Positions 1 through 5,691 of a stretch of 6,499 bases of DNA are shown piece by piece; the first letter of the stretch is position 1, and the number at the start of each line of letters is the position of its first letter. The notes beneath the pieces are model-generated. The model ran no database searches. It worked only from the letters and a program-made list of their open reading frames with translations, and was not told where the DNA came from. The translations under genes and the position numbers were made by a program. Origin of the DNA: PSRF01 sp035457105 (GTDB lineage: Bacteria > Acidobacteriota > Blastocatellia > Pyrinomonadales > Pyrinomonadaceae); contig DATIBX010000671.1 of NCBI GenBank assembly GCA_035457105.1, positions 1 to 6,499 on the forward strand, in the 5' to 3' direction.

Positions 1-2
1 AG

Positions 3-1211
3 CTAGCGGTCAAGAATGGCTCGTATACGGAACCCCCGGAGTTAAACGGTCTTTCTCACCTCTATGAGCACATGTTCTTCAAGCAAAATCGCGCGATTGC
101 TAACGCCGAAGAGTACCTGCGTGCCATTGGCCAGATGGGGATCGCCTACAACGGGACGACACGCGAAGAAGTAGTCGAATACTACTTTACGACCACCAGC
201 CCAAACATTCGCACCGCAATGCAATTCATGAAGGATGCGGCGCGATATCCGCTGTTTGACGAACGTGAGTTTGCGCGTGAGCAACAAGTGGTTATTGGCG
301 AAATCGATCGCAACGAATCGAACCCTTTCTTTCCCCTGCAGCAGGAAATGAACAACCGTTTGTTCTACCGCTACACCAGTCGCAAGAATCCGCTCGGGAA
401 CCGCCAAACAGTTTCGGGTGCGACAACCGCGATGATGCGACTGATTCAGCAGCGCTACTATGTACCCAATAACTCGGCACTCGTAGTAACAGGCGATGTA
501 GAACCACAGGAAGTCTACAAAATGGCCCAGGAATTTTATGGCGACTGGGCTCGTCGCGAAAAAGATCCATTTGTTGAGTTTCCGCTAGTCGAGCATCCGC
601 CTTTGCCGAAAAGTGAAGGGGCGGTCGTCACGTCACCCGTGCAGAACGTGGTGATCAACATCGGCTGGCATGGACCTTCGATCGGGAAAGACAATCCTGC
701 GACGTATGCGGCCGATGTCTTCTCGTTTATCCTGAGACAGCCCAACTCTCGCTTTCAACGAAATCTGGTTGACTCAGGCTTGGTGACGGGAGTCGATCTC
801 AGCTACTACACGCAGCGCAACGTTGGTCCTATTCAACTGCTCGCGCAAACGACCCAGGACAAGGCACACGCTGCAATCAAAGCAATCTATGAGGAGATTG
901 CTCACTTCAACGACAAGGACTATTACACCGACGAACAACTCGAGAGTGCAAAAGCGCTGTTGGAAGCAGACGATCTGTACTCGCGTGAAAAGACCAGTGA
1001 CTATACGCATACTCTTAGTTTTTGGTGGGCTTCTACCGGGCTTGAGTACTTCCGCGGCTATTTACCACGTTTGCGTGCAACTTCCCGCGCCGACATCAGT
1101 CGTTATGTCACCACTTATATCCAAGGAAAGCCACATGTCGGGCTGGCACTGATGTCAAGTGACGCGCAAGCAAAGATTAAGGTTCAGCCGGAAGAGCTGA
1201 TCGGTCAGTAA
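3..1211 (+). CDS. M16 family zinc metallopeptidase, catalytic subunit (5' end cut by window edge)
   Basis: The reading frame is open from the window's left edge, so the start lies upstream; I count residues from the codon at position 3 (402 visible). Residues 19-23 read HLYEH, the inverted zinc motif HxxEH of M16 peptidases. The third zinc ligand, Glu100 in VIGEIDRN, lies 76 residues after the motif, as the family expects. The second M16 domain covers roughly residues 190-402. There the Arg/Tyr pair that binds substrate in active M16 enzymes is missing: the aligned positions are Leu255 and Thr262 (GLVTGV where GLAYSV is usual). The missing N-terminus should hold the first strands of domain 1, probably after a signal peptide. 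The stop is 6 bp before the next gene, also M16, so the two are co-transcribed. By analogy with bacterial M16B heterodimers, this is the zinc-bearing half of a periplasmic peptidase. Family and catalytic site are sure; substrate is unknown. Confidence 0.95.
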   Translation, partial: LAVKNGSYTEPPELNGLSHLYEHMFFKQNRAIANAEEYLRAIGQMGIAYNGTTREEVVEYYFTTTSPNIRTAMQFMKDAARYPLFDEREFAREQQVVIGEIDRNESNPFFPLQQEMNNRLFYRYTSRKNPLGNRQTVSGATTAMMRLIQQRYYVPNNSALVVTGDVEPQEVYKMAQEFYGDWARREKDPFVEFPLVEHPPLPKSEGAVVTSPVQNVVINIGWHGPSIGKDNPATYAADVFSFILRQPNSRFQRNLVDSGLVTGVDLSYYTQRNVGPIQLLAQTTQDKAHAAIKAIYEEIAHFNDKDYYTDEQLESAKALLEADDLYSREKTSDYTHTLSFWWASTGLEYFRGYLPRLRATSRADISRYVTTYIQGKPHVGLALMSSDAQAKIKVQPEELIGQ

Positions 1212-1217
1212 AGAGAA

Positions 1218-2666
1218 ATGACGATGATGAATGAACCAACAAAGAGTATGCGAGGTCTAACCACCTTAACTCGAAATCTGATGCTCACCGTTGTTGCGTT
1301 GTCGATGATGGTGCTGAGCTACGGCGAAATCACACTCGCAAGTGGTCAACAAGGCAACCTCAGTCCCAAGCCCGAACAGCAAACTGTTCAGAGCGTGGTC
1401 GCTAAGCAGGCGGCTTTGGTAAGCGAGTTTGAAGTAAATGGTCTCAAGGTTCTCCTGAAAAAGAGAGAGGGCAGCTTAACCGTAGCCGCCGGCCTATTTC
1501 TTCGCGGTGGAGCTGCCAACACAACTGCGCAAAATGCGGGGATCGAGCAGTTAATGCTCAATGCTTCGACGGAAGCATCAACCGGTTTTCCTCGCGACAA
1601 GATGCGTAGCGAACTTTCGCGCATGGGCACCACGATCGGAACTGGCTCGAACTATGACTACTCAGTTCTCGCACTGGCTTGTACGAGACTGCACTTCGAT
1701 CGCTCGTGGCAGATTTTTGCTGACGTAATCATGCGACCCTCGTTCACCACTGAGGATGTCGCACTCGATCGTGATCGGATGGTGGTCTCGCTCAGTGATG
1801 ACGTCGATAGTCCGGATGTCTACTTGCAACGCTTGCAAGACAACGTTGCGTACGCCGGCCATCCTTATGTGAACAGCAACGGCACACCCGAAGTGATAGC
1901 CAAGCTAACACCCGACGATCTGCGTCGCTATCACGACAAGATGATGGAAACTTCGCGACTCCTGCTCGTGATTGTTGGTGATTTGAATGTAGCTGATGTC
2001 CGTGACCTAGTTGGAGGTACAGTGGGAAAACTACCGCGAGGAACCTTCAAGCCTAACGCAATTCCGTCGCTCACCTTTGACCGGTCATCGGTAAGCGTTA
2101 CGCCTAGAGACCTGCCGACGAACTACATCCAGGGATTATTTACTGCTCCGTCGTTGACGTCTCCGGATATCTATCCGATGCGTGTAGCGAGTTCGCTGCT
2201 GCGGGACCGGGTTTTTGAGGAAGTACGCGTCAAACGAAACTTGTCGTACGCGCCTGACGCATTTTTGCGAACCCAGGCCGCAAATGTTGGAGGCTTGTAT
2301 GTGACGGCGGTTGATGCGAACCAGTCGATCAGATTGATGCTAAACGAGATTGCGCGCCTGCAGCACGAAGCGGTTAGTAACGACGACATTCAAGCGGTCG
2401 TTGCGCAATATTTGACGACTTATTACCTGGGACAGGAAACCAATGCAGCGCAGGCGGCGGAGTTAGCTCAGTACGAATTGATTGGAGGAGGCTGGCGAAA
2501 CTCCGTCGACTTTCTGGAGAAGCTCACAGCAGTGACCCCGGCCGAGGTCCAACGCGTGTCACAGAAATACATGCGGAACATTCGCTTTGTTGTGCTGGGA
2601 AATCCCCGCAGCGTCGATTCACAGATTTTTACCGGACAAGCTGCCGCCGCTGGAGTTGGAAGATAG
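1218..2666 (+). CDS. M16 family peptidase-like protein, zinc site lost (partner subunit)
   Basis: This 482-residue protein has the two-domain M16 layout (about residues 70-270 and 290-480). A hydrophobic segment at about 19-41 (LMLTVVALSMMVLSYG) looks like a signal peptide with cleavage near TLA/SG at 40-42, so export is likely. The zinc motif is gone: where HxxEH should stand, residues 111-115 read QLMLN, and the downstream Glu is replaced (Ser193 in the aligned VVSLSDD). The C-terminal domain keeps the family's Arg/Tyr pair, Arg337 and Tyr344 in RVKRNLSYAP. This is the reverse of the upstream protein, so the pair looks like a heterodimer in which one subunit gives zinc chemistry and the other substrate binding. 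The start is not settled. ATG 1218 has only a weak purine run in front; ATG 1224, 1227 and 1248 (MRGLTTL, after AAAGAGT) are in frame and the last gives a more typical signal peptide length. Confidence 0.93.
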   Translation: MTMMNEPTKSMRGLTTLTRNLMLTVVALSMMVLSYGEITLASGQQGNLSPKPEQQTVQSVVAKQAALVSEFEVNGLKVLLKKREGSLTVAAGLFLRGGAANTTAQNAGIEQLMLNASTEASTGFPRDKMRSELSRMGTTIGTGSNYDYSVLALACTRLHFDRSWQIFADVIMRPSFTTEDVALDRDRMVVSLSDDVDSPDVYLQRLQDNVAYAGHPYVNSNGTPEVIAKLTPDDLRRYHDKMMETSRLLLVIVGDLNVADVRDLVGGTVGKLPRGTFKPNAIPSLTFDRSSVSVTPRDLPTNYIQGLFTAPSLTSPDIYPMRVASSLLRDRVFEEVRVKRNLSYAPDAFLRTQAANVGGLYVTAVDANQSIRLMLNEIARLQHEAVSNDDIQAVVAQYLTTYYLGQETNAAQAAELAQYELIGGGWRNSVDFLEKLTAVTPAEVQRVSQKYMRNIRFVVLGNPRSVDSQIFTGQAAAAGVGR

Positions 2667-2708
2667 AGACCAGGGGCCCGAGCTCAGGTGGCAAGAGGTT
2701 AGGAAAAT

Positions 2709-2750
2709 ATTTAAGATTTGATACTTGATAATTGAGAATTTCTAACTTGA
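2709..2750 (+). repeat. Degenerate 7-bp tandem repeat array (consensus near ATTTGAT)
   Basis: Six successive 7-bp units fit one phase from 2709 to 2750, for example ATTTGAT at 2716-2722 and ACTTGAT at 2723-2729. Most begin with A and carry TT at positions 3-4. The units are diverged but there is no phase slip, which argues against simple AT-richness. The array faces a similar one on the other strand at 2801-2842. The period resembles the heptameric short tandem repeats described from cyanobacterial intergenic regions; relation to those is only an analogy. Confidence 0.6.
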
Positions 2751-2800
2751 CGACCGGCGACGGGGCGGCCGACAACCTCGAGTCTATAAAGAAACCGGGG

Positions 2801-2842
2801 CCAAATTATGAATTCTTAAATATCAAATCATCATTATCAAAT
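2801..2842 (-). repeat. Degenerate 7-bp tandem repeat array, inverted relative to 2709-2750
   Basis: Read on the minus strand, six 7-bp units fit one phase. ATTTGAT occurs exactly at 2836-2842 and again at 2822-2828, and ATTTAAG at 2815-2821 repeats a unit of the 2709-2750 array. Aligning this array against the first as an inverted repeat gives about 21 of 28 matching positions over four units, so the transcript could fold back across the GC-rich core. On its minus-strand 5' side lies a G-rich block (2860-2871) that also flanks the array at 4284-4325. Confidence 0.6.
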
Positions 2843-2877
2843 GCTTTGGACCCGAGCCTTGACCCCGGACCTTCTCC

Positions 2878-4005
2878 TTACATCGTTTCCCGTAAGTATC
2901 GCTCATACAGCTTTTGATCCAGGCGCTGTAGGACTTTAGCTTCAGTGGCGGCCATGTTTGGATTGCCGCTCTCCAGATAAGCTACTGCGAGGTTGTAGAA
3001 AGTCTCGGCGCAATCAGGCTGTAGTCGTGCGGCTTCGGAGTAAGCTTCGATGGCCTCGCGCAACCTTCCCGCATAATAGAAGGCGTCTCCAAGCTTATTA
3101 TGAATCTGGGCGTCTTCAGGCTTCAGTTGCAGGGCCTGGTGGTAAGCTCGGATTGCTTCCTGATTTTTCCCCTGCTTAACTTTGCAGTATCCGACCTGCA
3201 CCCAGGCATCAGCACGACCAGGATTCTTGTTTACGGCATTCTCAAAATAACCAACCGCATTGTCATAGTTTCCCAGCCAAAGCGACTCTAAACCAGTTCG
3301 ATATAACGATTCAGCAAGATCGCCTTTTCCTTTTAGAGCCAGTTCAGAAAGTGGGCGCAACCTTCCCTGTCGCAATTGGGTGATCCGAGCGGACGAAATA
3401 GCCAGATTGATATTTTGGCCGTTGGTTACCTTGATTGTAACTACTCCCAGAACTTCTCCCCGGAGGTTGAAAACAGGGCTTCCACTATTCCCGTGAGAAA
3501 TCGGGGCTGTAATCTGAATTATCCGCCCCACATTTGGGACTTCACGCACGGCCGAAACAATGCCGTCGCTTACCGAGCCTTCCAGTTTTAGAGGATTTCC
3601 AATCACGAAAATCTTTTCGCCTTCGTCCGGCAGCGTCGCCGCTAATTCACTCTTCTTGGCGCGCTCCAAAGGCATGTCAATTCTTAGCTGGGCTAGGTCG
3701 CCGTCATCGTCGAGTGCCATGACACCGGCCACCTGGTAGATTTTTCCTTTTCCGTCGAGAGTCTTAATTTCCGCTCGCGCAGCACCTCGAATCACGTGCA
3801 GATTAGTAATTACCTGGCCAGGTTCGACGAAGAAACCGCTACCTGTCATCAGTGGTTCGCCGCTGGCATCGTAGGTTGCGATTGCCACGACGACAGGCTT
3901 TACGCGCTTTACTAACTCTGGAAGAGTTTCCTGGGCGTGCGCCAGAATAGGAAAAACAAAAAGGAGAACCAGGAAGAACAAAGGGGGGTGGAGTCGTTTA
4001 TTCAT
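2878..4005 (-). CDS. Exported trypsin-like serine protease with C-terminal TPR repeats
   Basis: The protein has 375 residues. Residues 1-24 are a clear signal peptide (basic MNKR, hydrophobic FFLVLLFVFPILA, cleavage at AHA/QE), so it acts outside the cytoplasm. Residues about 27-215 form a chymotrypsin-fold domain of the HtrA/DegP kind with an intact triad: His70 in VITNLHVI, Asp103 in DDDGDLAQL, and Ser174 in HGNSGSP. No PDZ domain follows. Instead four 34-residue tetratricopeptide repeats occupy about 229-262, 263-296, 297-330 and 331-364, each ending or turning near a Pro, and should bind a protein partner or substrate. The family role would be envelope protein quality control or a specific processing cut; the target is unknown. 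The ATG start fits the signal peptide, but no strong Shine-Dalgarno site precedes it. It is transcribed towards the M16 operon, with a structured leader upstream. Confidence 0.93.
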   Translation of the reverse strand: MNKRLHPPLFFLVLLFVFPILAHAQETLPELVKRVKPVVVAIATYDASGEPLMTGSGFFVEPGQVITNLHVIRGAARAEIKTLDGKGKIYQVAGVMALDDDGDLAQLRIDMPLERAKKSELAATLPDEGEKIFVIGNPLKLEGSVSDGIVSAVREVPNVGRIIQITAPISHGNSGSPVFNLRGEVLGVVTIKVTNGQNINLAISSARITQLRQGRLRPLSELALKGKGDLAESLYRTGLESLWLGNYDNAVGYFENAVNKNPGRADAWVQVGYCKVKQGKNQEAIRAYHQALQLKPEDAQIHNKLGDAFYYAGRLREAIEAYSEAARLQPDCAETFYNLAVAYLESGNPNMAATEAKVLQRLDQKLYERYLRETM

Positions 4006-4027
4006 GTCGTTAAAACTCTACGGGGTC

Positions 4028-4150
4028 AAAAAAACAGTTCATCGACTGCTAAAAAATATTGCAGTCCGGGGAAGCTTCGGAAGCTGTGAACACGAAATTA
4101 GGCTTGATTAAGCCTGTCGGGCGTTGAGGAGGCGGGGCTGGCACCCTCAA
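4028..4150 (-). promoter_or_regulatory. Hairpin-rich 5' leader of the protease gene (possible cis-regulatory RNA)
   Basis: In minus-strand order the leader has several perfect short inverted repeats. TTGAGG/CCTCAA arms lie at 4145-4150 and 4124-4129. AGGCTT/AAGCCT lies at 4110-4115 and 4100-4105 with a 4-nt loop. AGCTTC/GAAGCT lies at 4080-4085 and 4073-4078 around one base. GACTGC/GCAGTC lies at 4061-4066 and 4044-4049. The last arm overlaps a second, shorter possible stem (GCAGT with ACTGT, 4045-4049 and 4034-4038), followed directly by a run of T (4028-4033). The two final stems exclude each other, as in an attenuator. The stems are short, the terminator-like one has four Watson-Crick pairs and one G-U, so function is inference. 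Confidence 0.3.
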
Positions 4151-4223
4151 GTGATGACAATATTACCGCAATATTTCCAATCCGAATAGATCATTTGTGA
4201 AATTAATTACTCTATAGCTGGAC

Positions 4224-4251
4224 CTTGATCTTTGGCTTTTGGTCTTTGGAA
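4224..4251 (+). repeat. Four degenerate heptads (consensus TTTGGTC)
   Basis: Four 7-bp units follow each other without a slip: CTTGATC at 4224, TTTGGCT at 4231, TTTGGTC at 4238 and TTTGGAA at 4245. This is a second heptad type, GC-richer than the ATTTGAT arrays in the same spacers, and a TTTGGAC stretch also sits beside the array in the other spacer (about 2845-2851). Four diverged units are a small sample, so confidence is moderate. Confidence 0.5.
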
Positions 4252-4283
4252 GCGTCGCCAATTGACCAACCCATAGTGCGAGG

Positions 4284-4325
4284 TGGAAATAACAATTATC
4301 AAATCTCGAATCATAATTATCCAAT
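4284..4325 (-). repeat. Degenerate 7-bp tandem repeat array (same family as 2801-2842)
   Basis: On the minus strand six 7-bp units fit one phase, including ATTTGAT at 4298-4304, AATTATG at 4312-4318 and ATTGGAT at 4319-4325. A G-rich block at 4330-4340 precedes it on the minus strand and matches, with one base missing, the block at 2860-2871 that precedes the array at 2801-2842. Two spacers about 1.5 kb apart thus hold related copies in the same orientation. The array lies between the terminator of the upstream gene and the protease leader. Confidence 0.6.
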
Positions 4326-4345
4326 AATCTGACCCCGACCCCCAT

Positions 4346-4382
4346 CAAAACAAAAGGGTCACCCCCATTCAGAAGTGACCCT
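4346..4382 (-). terminator. Intrinsic terminator of the duplicated-domain gene
   Basis: On the minus strand AGGGTCACTTC pairs with GGGGTGACCCT (11 bp including two G-U pairs) around a 6-nt loop. TTTTGTTTTG follows at once. The stem begins 22 bp after the stop codon of the gene at 4405-5334. The hairpin lacks a T-run on the plus strand, so it works in the minus direction only. Confidence 0.85.
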
Positions 4383-4404
4383 GTTGAACTAGATGAGCTG
4401 GCTG

Positions 4405-5334
4405 TTACGGAACGATATGAATTGTTCCCACAGTTGGTCCAATAGGAGATTCCACCATTGAACCTTCCATCGTTACCAATAGACCAAAATCGGGCAGAGC
4501 TGTTTCTGACTGAATCTCTGCTTCGTTTTTGCCCGCTGCGTTAACCACCTGACCAAGCTTCACATATTGATTATCCGGAGAAACTGCCCAGAGAATGAAT
4601 GACTGTCCCGCAGGAGCCTCCTTCAAATCGTGAAATCGCATCTTGATCTTTGTTGGTCCACCCTTAGTGGGTTCGATAAACACATTTGCCCGAGCTCCCG
4701 TCAGTGCGCCGGCAAAATCAATCTTGATTTTGGTGTCGTCGCCCTTCTTGTAAGCCGGAATGTTCAGCATCGGCACATGGTAGGCAGTTGCAGGTGTCGC
4801 ACCACCAGTTGAAACTGCTGCTACTTTCTCACCAGCCGCGCTGGTCAATGGAACGACCGCATAACCTTCGGGCACCGCACTCCTGAAGAGAACGATTGTG
4901 TTTGGATCATAAGCTGTTAAGCTTGATTCCGGAGACGCTACCAACATAAATTTTGATAACGGAGTAGTGGCTGAGAAAGTTCCCACGCCATTACTCAAAG
5001 CCACTGGTCCAAGTGCAGTGATCTTGCCGGAATCATCAACCGCATAAAGTGTCAACGCAGAAACGTCTGCTGGAACATCGCTGAGATTAATCTTAATCCT
5101 GGTTCCATCATCGTCGCGCAAGATAGTGGCCACGCCTTTGGCGCCGGTGATGCCAACAGGATTCAATGGAATGTTTATCTCTTTCTTCGCAGGATATTCG
5201 ATAACGGTGTACGTGCCGTCAGGATTTTGAACTGTCTTAGTTACTGTGGTTGTCGTCGTTTGCCCGAGTGCGAGTCCGGCTGAGGCCAGGCCCACAATCG
5301 CCGCCACTGCCACACCCAATAGATTCTTGCTCAT
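4405..5334 (-). CDS. Secreted protein of unknown function with duplicated beta-rich domain
   Basis: The protein has 309 residues from ATG 5334, chosen because AGGAGGT lies 7 nt before it; an in-frame TTG at 5370 would put that site inside the gene. Residues 1-24 are a signal peptide (MSKNLL, then an Ala/Val/Gly-rich core, ending ALG/Q), followed by a Thr/Val-rich stretch (QTTTTTVTKTV). Three strands start alike: TRIKINL (78-84), TKIKIDF (201-207) and TKIKMRF (228-234). Two segments, about 78-138 and 228-291, repeat one plan: T-basic-IK, then LYAV or LWAV, then a LG turn, then a closing FMLVASPE or FGLLVTMEG, so the domain is duplicated. The C-terminal copy (LWAV, KLGQV, VTMEGS, GPTVGTI) recalls the extracytoplasmic RskA C-terminal domain of anti-sigma factors, but no membrane helix or zinc-finger part is present. 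That likeness is inference. It ends in its own terminator and seems monocistronic. Confidence 0.85.
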   Translation of the reverse strand: MSKNLLGVAVAAIVGLASAGLALGQTTTTTVTKTVQNPDGTYTVIEYPAKKEINIPLNPVGITGAKGVATILRDDDGTRIKINLSDVPADVSALTLYAVDDSGKITALGPVALSNGVGTFSATTPLSKFMLVASPESSLTAYDPNTIVLFRSAVPEGYAVVPLTSAAGEKVAAVSTGGATPATAYHVPMLNIPAYKKGDDTKIKIDFAGALTGARANVFIEPTKGGPTKIKMRFHDLKEAPAGQSFILWAVSPDNQYVKLGQVVNAAGKNEAEIQSETALPDFGLLVTMEGSMVESPIGPTVGTIHIVP

Positions 5335-5341
5335 CAGTTGT

Positions 5342-5348
5342 ACCTCCT
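5342..5348 (-). promoter_or_regulatory. Strong Shine-Dalgarno site
   Basis: The minus strand reads AGGAGGT 7 nt before ATG 5334. It is the best ribosome binding site in the window and decides the start of the secreted protein, placing the signal peptide at the very N-terminus. It suggests high expression. Confidence 0.9.
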
Positions 5349-5416
5349 GTTTGTCATTAAAGCGCCTCAATTCTTCTCAGGTTGTCGGGGATTCGTGCAC
5401 TACTAATATCCGCGAT

Positions 5417-5535
5417 CTATTTCGCAAGCTTTATGCCAACTTGAGGAGGGCCTTGAACGGACGACTCCTTCACAACCTCATCTTCGCGGGCCGCTGAGAT
5501 CTCTTTTCGCTGTCGCGGAGGTTTCTTGAACGATG
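5417..5535 (-). pseudogene. Possible 3' remnant of a lost gene
   Basis: A minus frame ending in TAG at 5417-5419 gives about 38 residues rich in charged amino acids (PPRQRKEISAAREDEVVKES, then ending GIKLAK). Upstream in the same frame the translation turns into the product of the CACAGAG repeat and AT-rich DNA, which is not protein-like. This would fit a gene tail left after a deletion or repeat insertion. The piece is short, I recognise no family, and chance is a serious alternative. Confidence 0.15.
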
Positions 5536-5538
5536 CGC

Positions 5539-5576
5539 CACTACAGAGACACAGAAGACACAAAGGGTACACAGAG
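5539..5576. repeat. CACAGAG-type short intergenic repeat
   Basis: The stretch holds four diverged copies of an ACACAGAG-like unit about 9-10 bp apart (CTACAGAG, ACACAGAAG, ACACAAAGG, ACACAGAG). On the minus strand it reads CTCTGTGT, then TTTGTGTCTTCTGTGTCTC. From memory, similar CTCTGTG-rich strings are frequent in intergenic DNA of several environmental phyla. It does not code and no function is known to me. Confidence 0.55.
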
Positions 5577-5662
5577 TAGTAAAAGTTAAGACACTTTCTT
5601 TCGACCAAAAACTTGCAAAAAATCAATAAGTAGAGGCTGGTAATCACACAAAAGAGCGATCC

Positions 5663-5691
5663 GGATCAATACACCTTGTGTATTAGTATCC
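5663..5691. promoter_or_regulatory. AT-rich palindrome next to the E1 terminator
   Basis: AATACAC (5668-5674) and GTGTATT (5678-5684) are perfect inverted arms around CTT. The outer GGAT (5663-5666) and ATCC (5688-5691) pair as well after a small internal loop. It may be an operator or a second hairpin beyond the E1 terminator. No T-run follows it, so it is not itself an intrinsic terminator. Confidence 0.35.

Larger units (their letters stand above)
2667..2877. other. Convergent intergenic spacer with heptad repeats
   Basis: This spacer separates the M16 operon (+) from the protease gene (-), whose 3' ends face each other. It opens with a GC-rich stretch around 2672-2690 (GGGGCCC, GAGCTC). 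It then has an AT-rich heptad array on the plus strand (2709-2750), a GC-rich core (about 2751-2800) and a mirror-image heptad array on the minus strand (2801-2842). A GC-rich tail (2843-2877) runs almost to the protease stop codon. I see no classic hairpin-plus-U-run terminator for either gene here. Small open frames across this region translate the repeats and do not look like proteins. Confidence 0.75.
4006..4404. other. Intergenic region between protease gene and duplicated-domain gene
   Basis: These 399 bases hold no convincing gene. Going down the minus strand from 4404 they contain the intrinsic terminator of the upstream gene (4346-4382), a heptad array (4284-4325), a second heptad type (4224-4251) and an AT-rich stretch with AATATT twice around ACCGC (4159-4175). 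The hairpin-dense leader of the protease gene (4028-4150) follows. A minus-strand promoter for the protease must lie here or in the repeats, but I find no -35/-10 pair that stands out. A 61-codon minus frame at 4163-4348 spans the repeats and has no ribosome binding site or protein-like content. Confidence 0.7.

Noticed and set aside
72..74. ATG as the start of the first M16 gene
   Set aside because: The zinc motif HLYEH is encoded in frame just upstream (57-71); the gene starts left of the window.
42..407. 121-codon minus frame opposite the first M16 gene, and similar antisense frames under other genes
   Set aside because: They lie wholly opposite strongly supported coding sequence and show no motif or start signal of their own.
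2732..2917. Open frame of 61 codons on the plus strand in the convergent spacer
   Set aside because: It runs through both heptad arrays and into the protease gene on the other strand; no ribosome site and no protein-like content.
2709..4325. CRISPR array reading of the repeats
   Set aside because: Units are 7 bp, contiguous and diverged, with no spacer-sized gaps and no cas gene nearby.
4163..4348. Open frame of 61 codons on the minus strand
   Set aside because: It spans two heptad arrays, begins next to the terminator of the upstream gene, has no ribosome site and its translation looks like translated repeat.
5335..5370. TTG 5370 as the start of the secreted protein
   Set aside because: It would add 12 residues before the signal peptide and put the AGGAGGT site inside the gene; ATG 5334 fits both.
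5417..5647. Open frame of 76 codons on the minus strand as a whole gene
   Set aside because: Its first half is translated AT-rich DNA and CACAGAG repeat (Leu/Cys-rich) with no ribosome site. Only the last part looks coding-like, and that is listed as a weak remnant.
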